In this document: positions 16,401 to 22,728 of the stretch, one piece after another
Numbering within the stretch: the first letter of the stretch is position 1
How the letters are laid out: each line of letters begins with the position of its first letter
Origin: a virus
Direction: 5' to 3' (one strand)
IMG/VR virus record: IMGVR_UViG_3300018481_000021
Span: 1 to 64,000 of that record
Length of the DNA: 64,000 bases
Translations under genes and position numbers: made by a program
The notes under the pieces: model-generated
Database searches by the model: none
What the model saw: only the letters and a program-made list of their open reading frames with translations
Told to the model about the DNA's origin: nothing

Positions 16401-16617
16401 GTCGAACAATCTTACCATCAGGTTGTCGAGTGGCACGACCTTCCCAAAGATCACCAAGAGTAGTAATCGGCAACCGTGGGATAGTTGCCTGTGCTTGCGG
16501 CGGACCACCTTCTTCATCCAACATTGATTGTTGGATAGGCGTATCCAACGCTTGCTGAGGCGGCGGCCGCCCAGGCCACGTAGCCCGCCCAGCCCAAATG
16601 TCGCCAAGAGTGGGCAT
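10432..16617 (-). CDS. giant internal virion (ejection) protein with HExxH site
   Basis: 2061 aa, the largest gene, at the end of the structural operon as in podovirus ejectosomes (T7 gp16 position). Visible parts: a Gly/Ala-rich hydrophobic stretch near residues 190-290, a long Pro/Gln-rich low-complexity region near 380-780, then a zinc-protease-like IVLHEAVHAATLY (His850-Glu851, His854), and a long helical C-terminal half. Membrane insertion plus peptidase or cell-wall activity during DNA entry is the likely role. Palindromes lie at 11519, 14440 and 16517 (all in frame) and a weak one at 13367. The stop overlaps a downstream ATG. Confidence 0.85.
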   Translation of the reverse strand: MPTLGDIWAGRATWPGRPPPQQALDTPIQQSMLDEEGGPPQAQATIPRLPITTLGDLWEGRATRQPDGKIVRHEKTAPAAPTDADTVWDNAWNTFVSAGMGVTSGVEAVGALTELAFPETGKGWREAGTNATQELLKKTTKEWQEAVNRSWIDFSKEGAGADWRSWVHGIASNAPYFLGTAGVGEIAALGIRGARAALGATVKKTGREAGYAAAGAGFTAGEAAAGAGQAAEQAGLTDEQRLQAMQTAAGIAAVGGAITGRLTSKILGGVVPAGTGLKGRASSIGKRGALSAGAESIEESSGAFGTEVGKKTVGLDFDAGNIAEAAVGGAAIGGPLGVALSAPGARRLKQRQQDKVRADQAEQQAINAERDRLAAEQAAPQPMLALPAPQQQLGLPAPTPPGPAAVGRGTQINVPPTESMQSGLSPSGEAELAVGGQAFNEYASELDNTVTAHERELDRARKRIESTRGNKAKAVAAFKTAKRAYDFAVAQREAYQKKRASASDKMMEQPLPGFEEIGPTDPNVIKQLVEQEIDKELDEAFGPDTEEPPLLAKINESVKRSQQARAAALTRWSKRQAATTGPGQTITTAEPASFPAQPQVVRNAGSAEVAAIRARTSAKVQTTPQADPNVAMAGPTTAQAALLPEMPQVAQPPVQSAAQPAPATQGPAIVAPPPSPSVAVQLFTPKAPQPQSGGVTSAPSTVATDTDRQQLLAMAAQGSDPTTVVGSDPLAPVLPGIEQTLLAKTPKRKKALPKMTPRERLAFMLKDGPRGVDTILAGLQDSFSASQDNRAFKLIQKLRSAFPNSTKQPLKIVVENRKLSRGFQGLYDPKSDRIFIDLEQAEDTVNIVLHEAVHAATLYKIRSNTGLRKSLEDTMRKANNAWTEMGWQPEAQTMRGFGSVEEFISEALTNTSFADKLASLPESLAEFVNNRSIWSRFKSRLATAFGMPSDPNSNRLFNSLLELIPDGTFLQEGNRQEILTQLDNLGLSQPVASLASWYRAAQRNTVVQGATAGARGRVNAWSLQFRGPSQIEQSFGELSPTIGNYTRLLDEREGHVANLRSLASRIIGIGKQAYHQASNPELLDEVLVNSRYWSLHADKQMYDPANLAGIKQPGGAQLYNKLASQWAALSPLQQDFYRLVTFNSTAQRVRDMQQIMIWRLRARLDNATAELLERMITTLPVQSNAATGPAPSGIEIKYHRMPTAAELDTFINTLGLNPIKTKRVRADLLEVQKAFGKETGPYVPLRRVGSYYVYMTSPERVMQGVTQKQYDAMMAKNKLDEGGDLEILEEKYDAALQTYYLKMRNVVVGSVDTRQDADDLLADYKAGWNTRGLTIDKEKLALKQADVYQAAALQSANVEALRVSIKDDVTKMLGAGAGEHVSDRIMTYYLDKLPEGSVRKSQMRARKIAGASRDMMHVYATYVNGAAYFSGQMMYGAKLASAIGHDMDVAGKAMQAAGQYDQAEDLQKIQNHLKRADAAYDRLAAKDALQQDGAFLSMWRTIPQLTAAWLLTGPGTTLINAMQVWQVGFPLLGSKHGFARSAVTITKAYTDLFKPIAFETGREVGRAALGVPRTLKVGLSRKGFTPEIRNPSLPMFEQAADYLTDPGEKDHIKALALRKKIDFGLVADIQSISNRSSTKWMATQYMMDAAFIMPQASETMNRMVMGLSSYRLNKDTVTQGVMADPAITNKAEAIQQQLLDLAARDIDQSQWNYSAADRPAAFQHEYLRFATVFKTYPQRMLYSIMHNLVKSMKAKTPQERKIARKFVAGILATTFIGAGMLGWTTLDPFYVVAMALTWGLSDEDDPEQALRKAMQEWIDEDWQPLTELLLKGPLYAGNVVDASRMALPSLVPWQTIKKTATGPASVGTTLDTLVGEVVLGAPGSLIEQMTKAAKAMGEGNYATAAEQMTPKAFGINDTIRALNYANRGLVDIRGNEYMGPKEIGYADIIRRGLGFDPPEIASKKSARRAFFVADDNAKTEKSKLIADFKDAIENRDKDARRVAIQAMSAFNKKYPGYKITKESVKASVRRDRKEEYLVGEYGVAVRNKAQLRMLREIEARY
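11519..11537. repeat. dispersed palindrome
   Basis: Perfect arms, core ACTGT. In the giant ejection protein, read as IQQQLLD. Confidence 0.95.
13367..13386. repeat. weak palindrome-like copy
   Basis: TCCAAC and GTTGGA around an 8-nt centre, one base longer than other copies. In the giant gene; may be chance. Confidence 0.3.
14440..14458. repeat. dispersed palindrome with extended arms
   Basis: Core ACAGT; 8 further base pairs on each side are inverted repeats (14432-14466, 35 bp). In the giant gene, read as GSDPTTVVGSDP. Confidence 0.97.
16517..16535. repeat. dispersed palindrome
   Basis: Perfect arms, core TTGAT. N-terminus of the giant gene, read as IQQSMLDE. Confidence 0.95.
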
Positions 16618-17792
16618 TACTCTTCTTCCAACGTCGGAGGCTTAAGCATCTGTAAGTAGTTAGCAATTTCGTCGGTAAGCGGTAATTGTGTACCATCGGG
16701 AAGTTGTATCAGTGTACCATCTTCATTTGTCGTAGCCTGCGCCAACTCTTCCGGTTTGGTACGAGCAATACGGTCAGCAAGATAAAACGCGTTCTTACCA
16801 AGCCCCGGCACCGCCTGTTGCAACGCCGTGCTAAAGCCAGCACGTGTAGCTTCATCAGTTATAAAGGGATTAGACGGCAACGGAGTACCAAATTCATCAG
16901 TTGGCGCATCGCCGGTCAACCCCATTGCCAGTTCTTCCATTGTCGGTTCTGGCTTTCGCGGTGCCACGCCGATATTGGCAGTGCGCTTTGCCGTTTCTGC
17001 CGCAGTTAATCCCTGTTGTGCCACTTGACCCGGCAACAATGCTCTACGCTCAGCAGCTAATGCACTAGCCGCTGCGGCCGTGGCTCCAGATGCACCGGCT
17101 GATGCTTGCGATGCCTGCGCTTGAGCTGTTAATTGCTGCTGTTTGAATGGCCTTAATGCCTGCTCGCTCTCAGTTTGTGCTTGATACCGGCGAGCTTGCG
17201 CCATGCCCGTAGCTTCTTTAATACCCAATTCACTACGCGCAATTTCCATTTTACCAGTTGCTTCCGGTCCAAGCGCGTAAGCTTCGACCCCGCTCAAAAT
17301 ATCGTAGCCCAATTCGTCCATGTCCGTATAATCTTTGGCCGATGGTTTACCACCGACATTGGTCAATAACCGCACACCTTGCGGCGTGCGCTGTATGTCA
17401 TACTTCGTACCAGTACCTACCAACGCATGATACTTATTGATCAGCGGCACCGCTGCCATAGGATCAGTCTTAGCAACAGCAAAAGCATTCATCAAAGTTC
17501 GGTCCCCCTCGAACTTGGTCAGTTGCTGTGCGTTGCTGTTCCATTTATCATAATTATCAAAATCGCTATTCTTGAGAAATATTTGAGCACCAGCCTTGGT
17601 AGCTGCAATCGGGTCAGTTTTGAACTGGCCAGATTCGACCAACTGCGCAATTTCTTGCTCAGCCCGTTGACGCCGCTGACGCAACTGGCCCTGTTCTTGG
17701 ACTTGTTGAACTTGGGAATACAGGTCGAGCCCTTGTTGGCTACCGCCGGTAAACCCTTGACCAAACTGACCGATAGCGTCGAGCACGCCCAC
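16617..17792 (-). CDS. internal virion (ejection) protein
   Basis: 391 aa. The GTG start at 17792 is chosen because GGAGGAG stands 6 nt upstream inside the end of the previous gene; the longer frame to 17858 would overlap that gene. The composition is Ala/Gln-rich and helical (ATAAAASALAAERRALLPGQVAQQG), with an N-terminal QQVQEQGQLRQRRQRAEQEIAQL coiled coil. Position between a membrane-type protein and the giant protein suggests the T7 gp15-like member of the ejectosome. No enzymatic motif is visible. Confidence 0.75.
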   Translation of the reverse strand: MGVLDAIGQFGQGFTGGSQQGLDLYSQVQQVQEQGQLRQRRQRAEQEIAQLVESGQFKTDPIAATKAGAQIFLKNSDFDNYDKWNSNAQQLTKFEGDRTLMNAFAVAKTDPMAAVPLINKYHALVGTGTKYDIQRTPQGVRLLTNVGGKPSAKDYTDMDELGYDILSGVEAYALGPEATGKMEIARSELGIKEATGMAQARRYQAQTESEQALRPFKQQQLTAQAQASQASAGASGATAAAASALAAERRALLPGQVAQQGLTAAETAKRTANIGVAPRKPEPTMEELAMGLTGDAPTDEFGTPLPSNPFITDEATRAGFSTALQQAVPGLGKNAFYLADRIARTKPEELAQATTNEDGTLIQLPDGTQLPLTDEIANYLQMLKPPTLEEE

Positions 17793-17793
17793 G

Positions 17794-18717
17794 TCACACT
17801 CCTCCGAACATACCCGTTTGCGGGTTGTAAGCACGTCCTGGCCCACCCGCAAATCCACCAGCAGTACCGCCTAGCTGACCACCTAATTGAGCACCTAATT
17901 GAGCACCGGCAACGCTACCTGCTGGACCTAGATAAGCACCTAGCCCAACACCAGCCAACGTGCCAGCCGTAGCCCCAAGCCCGGCCCACGGACTACCCTC
18001 ACCACCCTGCGCGGCTTTAAATTGAGATTCTTGCACCTTAGCATTAAACGAAGCATCAATCAAGTCTTTTCTCGCGCCAAGGTTCTGACCCGGCGTGCCA
18101 AAAATATTGGCAAAGTTGGTAGCCGTTTGATTACCTAGCCCAACAGTCGAAGAACCTAGACCCGAACCGACTTGGGCAGCTTGCAACGCGCCTTGCTGAA
18201 TATTTGAACCAACTCCAAGCGCATCGCGGGCATACTGTTGACCGCGTTCCTCGACATCCTGACCGGCTTCCTTACCAGCCCGAACTTGTTCCAGCGCAGT
18301 CTGCAAACGCACGTTTTGATCCAAGGCCGCGCCACGCGTCATGCTCGGATCAATGCCGTAACTTTCCAAACGGGCAATGGCAGATTGCCGCGAAGCCTCG
18401 CCAGCCGCACCCACGTCGGCCATGGCCTTTTGGGTTTCGAGCTGGCGACGCTCCGGGGTATCATATTCACGAGCCTTCTGCATATACTCACGGGCAGCGG
18501 GGATGTATTCTTCCTCGGCTAAGTCTTGCATACCTTGCGCTTGGCGGAATACTCCGCGCATAGCTGGTACAGTTTCATTAATCAAACTATCCAAAGATGT
18601 ATTGACAGTATTTTCATAATCCTGCAACACAGGCATGCGTTGCCGGTACAAGTCCTGGAACCGCTTACCAAGCCGGTCGTATTTCTTACGCCAGTCTTCG
18701 CTGTCAAGAGTAGCCAT
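17794..18717 (-). CDS. internal virion (ejection) protein, membrane-interacting
   Basis: 307 aa. The N-terminal two thirds is helical and charged. The C-terminal 70 residues form a Gly/Ala-rich hydrophobic segment (GLGATAGTLAGVGLGAYLGP, then GAQLGAQLGGQLGG), as in small ejection proteins that insert into the outer membrane. ATG 18717 has GGAAG upstream, just downstream of the palindrome at 18735-18753. Likely the gp14-like member of the ejection complex, with the two following genes as partners. Confidence 0.75.
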   Translation of the reverse strand: MATLDSEDWRKKYDRLGKRFQDLYRQRMPVLQDYENTVNTSLDSLINETVPAMRGVFRQAQGMQDLAEEEYIPAAREYMQKAREYDTPERRQLETQKAMADVGAAGEASRQSAIARLESYGIDPSMTRGAALDQNVRLQTALEQVRAGKEAGQDVEERGQQYARDALGVGSNIQQGALQAAQVGSGLGSSTVGLGNQTATNFANIFGTPGQNLGARKDLIDASFNAKVQESQFKAAQGGEGSPWAGLGATAGTLAGVGLGAYLGPAGSVAGAQLGAQLGGQLGGTAGGFAGGPGRAYNPQTGMFGGV

Positions 18718-18734
18718 CGTTCTCTTCCTGCTTA

Positions 18735-18753
18735 TCCAACAACTGTTGTTGGA
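18735..18753. repeat. dispersed palindrome
   Basis: Perfect arms, core ACTGT. Intergenic, upstream of the ribosome site of the 17794 gene. Confidence 0.95.
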
Positions 18754-18759
18754 TACGCA

Positions 18760-21024
18760 TCACGGTCCCTCTAAAGCTTTCAAACGACGTTCCAACTCAG
18801 CCATCTTTGTGGGACTTGGAACAGCTAGTGTACCATCCCCACGCTGGTTTGTCAATAGCTCTACTGCTTCCCATAAAGCTCGAACAGTCGGGGCAAGACT
18901 ACGATCATCAACAATCGCTGGAATACCTGGATAACGTGTAGTTTTAACATGCGTCGGAACTATCGTACCAACATTAGGGGGCAACGGCTCAATAAATATA
19001 GTTCCGGTTCCACTACCAAGCAATTTATTGATAACGCCGGCACCAACACCTGGCTGTATACTAATAACATTGCCAACACCAATTCCAACTAGCGAAGCTC
19101 GTATACCAAGCCCGACGCCAATAATAATTTCATTACCAGTAGCACTACCGATTAATTGCCGTAGCGCACCTGCGCCAGTACCAATAAACACTGGCGCACC
19201 AAGTGCAGCCCCAGTAAGAGACCGCATGGTGCCGATGCCAGCACCGGTATATAATCCACTACCAGTACCTATACCTGTCAATGATGGAATAACAGCAATA
19301 CTAATACCATTGATTAGTTCGGTACCAATGGCCGAACCAATTAGTGCATTGTAAATACCAGCACCGGCACCTGTAATAGCTACAGAACCAATGGCGTTAC
19401 CACCCAATTGATTAATAACGCCGGCGGCATTACCTATAAAGGCATGCACACCAACTGCGCTACCGATCAATTGATTGGTAATACCAGTACTATTACCAAT
19501 TATAATCTCTGAACCGATAGCACTACCGCTCAATTGGCTAATAACACCAGCACCGCTAGCAATATATAATCCGGCACCCGTTGCAGTGCCAGTTAGTTGA
19601 CTAACAACGCCAACACCACTACCAGTTATAACCTCAGAACCGATGGCGTTACCTGTTAATTGATTAATAATACCTACAAAATCACCAGTAATAGCAACCG
19701 CAATTACAGAACCAATTGCCTCACCAACTAATTGGTTAATAACAGCATCGCTAGCACCAGAAATTATTTCAACACCAGACGCCTCTCCAACCAAGGCTGG
19801 AATATTAGCAATACCAAGACCATTAATTACTTGGGAACCAATTCCGGCACCAGTCAATTGGTTAATAGCACCAACACCAATACCAACCGGGCCAGTATCG
19901 CCGATTCCAACGCCAGTCAACTGGGCGCAATCGCCAGCACCCGCGCCTACAAATATTTCTAAACCAGTAACCGTTCCAATTAATTGTGCTGTTGAGCCGA
20001 CGCCAATGCCAGAAATTGAGGCAACACCAGATTGAATTTCAAGCAGTAAAGGTTCACCGCTTTCAAGTAATAATTGATTACCGTTTTCCAATAAATAATC
20101 AGATACTTCTCCAACTTCGGCACCCGCATCACCAAATGCAGTACCTACTAAGCTATTAATAGTACCCGCGCCAACACCAATAATAATCTGAGTACCCGCA
20201 GCTACGCCGCTTATACTATTTATTAAACCAGCACCATTGCCAACAAAAACTTCCGTACCGTTAGCAGCGCCAATTATTTTATTTATTGCACCCGCGCTAG
20301 TGCCAATCGGATTTTCAATATGGCTACCAGTTGCAACACCAGTAATCGACGCAATTACACCGCTACCCGATCCAGTATAATCCGCAACCGCTTCAGCCCA
20401 TTCAATTAATGTTGCAGAACTTTGAGTACAAGTAGTAGCCCACGTCGCGTTGACTACTGCATCATTGGCATCATAATAAGATGCATAACGATGATTCGAT
20501 GCAACCGTAGAAGACTGAATTTGAATATAGTTAGCTGGAACAGGTACACCAGCTCCAGCCGTACCTCGTCCTGCAAAAAAAGCCATCACCGTACTGGTGG
20601 CAGCCGGTACATTAGGTAATACTGGTGCTGGATCACCAGCAGTACTCGTACCGGTTGCAATATTAGTCGGCGCTTCGCCAGCACCAGTAATTTGAAAAAC
20701 GCTAAGTGAAGCTGAATCAATAACGATACCAATATTCCACGTCACCGTCATATTTATAGGTGGCGTACTACCAATCTTCCGACGATAAGTTAGCTGGCGT
20801 AAGCTAGGACCAGTACCAGAAATAGCATTCGCAACTAAAGACCACGTACCCCCCGCATTATCGGTTGGCACACTACCGGTAGGCACTGAAATAGTGTTGG
20901 ATTTACCGACAAGATGTACAACAAGAGAAGCATTGGCCGTAGGTGTAAACGCCGTAGCATTCGTAATACTGGACGCACCAGTATTATTGCTAGAAGCAAG
21001 TAACGCAGGTACACCGACAGCCAT
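18760..21024 (-). CDS. virion protein with about 20 tandem 21-residue repeats
   Basis: 754 aa. Residues 1 to about 230 form a beta-rich globular domain (SLVVHLVGKSNTISVPTG, TYRRKIGSTPPINMTVTWN). Residues about 232-690 are tandem repeats of 21 residues with consensus INQLxGxAxGSEVIxGxGAGV (about 20 units; a few have inserts), which suggests a regular beta-solenoid. The end (LAPTVRALWEAVELL, AELERRLKAL) is helical and may trimerise. Position between tail and ejection genes suggests a tail fibre or appendage. I do not recognise a named family for the repeat. Confidence 0.75.
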   Translation of the reverse strand: MAVGVPALLASSNNTGASSITNATAFTPTANASLVVHLVGKSNTISVPTGSVPTDNAGGTWSLVANAISGTGPSLRQLTYRRKIGSTPPINMTVTWNIGIVIDSASLSVFQITGAGEAPTNIATGTSTAGDPAPVLPNVPAATSTVMAFFAGRGTAGAGVPVPANYIQIQSSTVASNHRYASYYDANDAVVNATWATTCTQSSATLIEWAEAVADYTGSGSGVIASITGVATGSHIENPIGTSAGAINKIIGAANGTEVFVGNGAGLINSISGVAAGTQIIIGVGAGTINSLVGTAFGDAGAEVGEVSDYLLENGNQLLLESGEPLLLEIQSGVASISGIGVGSTAQLIGTVTGLEIFVGAGAGDCAQLTGVGIGDTGPVGIGVGAINQLTGAGIGSQVINGLGIANIPALVGEASGVEIISGASDAVINQLVGEAIGSVIAVAITGDFVGIINQLTGNAIGSEVITGSGVGVVSQLTGTATGAGLYIASGAGVISQLSGSAIGSEIIIGNSTGITNQLIGSAVGVHAFIGNAAGVINQLGGNAIGSVAITGAGAGIYNALIGSAIGTELINGISIAVIPSLTGIGTGSGLYTGAGIGTMRSLTGAALGAPVFIGTGAGALRQLIGSATGNEIIIGVGLGIRASLVGIGVGNVISIQPGVGAGVINKLLGSGTGTIFIEPLPPNVGTIVPTHVKTTRYPGIPAIVDDRSLAPTVRALWEAVELLTNQRGDGTLAVPSPTKMAELERRLKALEGP
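18960..20330 (-). repeat. 63-bp tandem coding repeats
   Basis: The DNA encoding the 21-residue repeats. Units keep the reading frame and diverge in sequence, with conserved codons for NQL-x-G and GSE. One unit has a 3-residue insert and one about 26 extra residues (YLLENGNQLLLESGEPLLLE). Confidence 0.75.
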
Positions 21025-21049
21025 AGCTTATGCCGCGCAGCACTTTTGA

Positions 21050-21469
21050 TTATGCCGCAGGATCAGTAAGCTGAAAACTCGAAATCTGCACTGTGGCACC
21101 AACTACGAATGATACAGTTGAAAACATAATAGTTCCACCTCCACCAGTGGCTGTAACATCACAATCAAAAACAGTAGCACCAGTCGCATCCTTAATCCGC
21201 GCCCATGTAGCTGTACCCGTAACATCCGCAGAAACATCTGGAGCAATTGGGTTAGTAAATATCAAAATACCAGCGGACGCATTCGGTGCTGATGGCTCAG
21301 CAAAAGATAAAATAGCTAACGGCGGTGTAGCATGAGCTACGTCGGCATTAGCCGGTTGCGCACCAGCGTAAATATTAATTGTGCCTGGTCCAGTGCCGAC
21401 ATCGATGGCGTCCCTGATCGCGTTTAGCCGCGCATTACGGATCGCAGTCACTACTCGAACGTTAGCCAT
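21050..21469 (-). CDS. virion-associated hypothetical protein (139 aa)
   Basis: The start is ATG 21469 (MANVRVVTAIRNARLNAIRD) because AAGGAGA stands 7 nt upstream; the frame extends further up through the palindrome at 21488-21506, but that extension (DPTTVVGS) is the repeat's own translation. A helical N-terminus is followed by Gly/Thr-rich beta structure (TATWARIKDATGATVFDCDV). Small proteins like this are common beside tail fibre genes. Function unknown. Confidence 0.75.
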   Translation of the reverse strand: MANVRVVTAIRNARLNAIRDAIDVGTGPGTINIYAGAQPANADVAHATPPLAILSFAEPSAPNASAGILIFTNPIAPDVSADVTGTATWARIKDATGATVFDCDVTATGGGGTIMFSTVSFVVGATVQISSFQLTDPAA

Positions 21470-21487
21470 TTCACTCTCCTTGCGTGA

Positions 21488-21506
21488 TCCAACAACAGTT
21501 GTTGGA
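21488..21506. repeat. dispersed palindrome
   Basis: Perfect arms, core ACAGT, 3 extra paired bases. Intergenic, upstream of 21469. Confidence 0.95.
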
Positions 21507-21519
21507 TCAGGTTGATTGG

Positions 21520-22728
21520 TCAAGCATTCAAGGCCACCAGTCCAGCATCGTCAACCGGTGACAACCAACTAATGCCATCCGGGTAGCTGATCAAGTGTCC
21601 AAACAGATGGTTTGCATTGAGTCTGTTGTGACCGAGCACAAGCCGGTTCAAGCCGGTCGGCATCGCGCACGACGTGTCTCGTGTCCCCAATGTGCTGGCA
21701 TTGCATAAGTTCATGCTGTTGGCGGCGATGCTGAAAGATATTTTACGTTCTGTAGATGCCGCAATCGTTCCGGCCGTAATGGTAGCGACTACAGAACTAC
21801 CACTAGTCACCACCAACGTGGGCACGCCAGCCGCAAGGTAGCCCTCAACCTTGTTGGCATCTGACCCGTCGTGGAGACAAAAAATAAACTGATTTCCAAC
21901 TACGCCGAGCGCTGTCTTAATCTCGAACGCCAACGCGAAACCGCCAGATGGCGGGCTCACAGTCTGCAACGAGATATCCGCTGCGCGCGTAGAATTTGCC
22001 CCGGCTGCGATAGGCATCGGTGAGGACGGAAATGCGCCTTGTTCTTGGACGAAGTTCCACATAGCAACATTGCTGGTTCCATCGCCTGCGTATGATGCAG
22101 TCGTTCCAGACAATAAGTTGATCTGCCTGCTTATTACCCCACCATCCGCGTCTGTGTCTCGGGATTGCCAAATTCGATACCAACCATCGGGCATCGCTAT
22201 GACACTGTGTACCCCGCTAGGAGCAGTGACTACGGTTCCATCGTCTGGATCAACAAACAAATTACCGCTGCCTCCGGCGAACGCAGTGCCAAATGTAACA
22301 AGTGAAACATTCCGCGTTCCAGATGTTGCGCGTTTCACGAATAAAGAATGACACCAAGCTTCCAGCGCACCATGGCCGGATAAATCATGTCGAATACGAT
22401 GCTCGCCGGAGCCCGTTTCCGTGATCAATCCGCCACTCGTAGTTCCGTCTGGACCCGTTACTTGACTGGCTAAAGCAGTTACATTCAATTTGCCCCAGTA
22501 AGCATTTGCTGGATCATTAGCACGTTGAATGAAATTGGTCCGCGCCCCTTCGACCAAGCGCCCCACCTTGCCGCTCGCCAGCCGCTCGTCTCTAGGAACA
22601 TCGACCGCATGCGACGTATAGACTGCCGCCGCAAAGTTGGCACCCGTCAGAGCATACGCAGTACTGGCACGAGACCAAGCCATCGGCGCAATGGCAGGTG
22701 AGCGGTACTTGACCTTAAACACCATCAT
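21520..22728 (-). CDS. tail fibre/lectin-like protein
   Basis: 402 aa. The N-terminus has WSRASTAYALTGANF...DERLASGKVGRLVEGARTN, the (F/W)xRASxAYxxxxxG...LVEGARTN pattern of phage tail proteins with concanavalin-like or carbohydrate-binding domains. The rest is beta-rich (ISFSIAANSMNL, LNRLVLGHNRL), consistent with a laminin-G-like lectin. It overlaps the upstream tailspike by ATGA. Together with that gene it is richer in G+C than its neighbours, so the pair may have been exchanged as a unit. Likely host-surface binding. Confidence 0.75.
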   Translation of the reverse strand: MMVFKVKYRSPAIAPMAWSRASTAYALTGANFAAAVYTSHAVDVPRDERLASGKVGRLVEGARTNFIQRANDPANAYWGKLNVTALASQVTGPDGTTSGGLITETGSGEHRIRHDLSGHGALEAWCHSLFVKRATSGTRNVSLVTFGTAFAGGSGNLFVDPDDGTVVTAPSGVHSVIAMPDGWYRIWQSRDTDADGGVISRQINLLSGTTASYAGDGTSNVAMWNFVQEQGAFPSSPMPIAAGANSTRAADISLQTVSPPSGGFALAFEIKTALGVVGNQFIFCLHDGSDANKVEGYLAAGVPTLVVTSGSSVVATITAGTIAASTERKISFSIAANSMNLCNASTLGTRDTSCAMPTGLNRLVLGHNRLNANHLFGHLISYPDGISWLSPVDDAGLVALNA

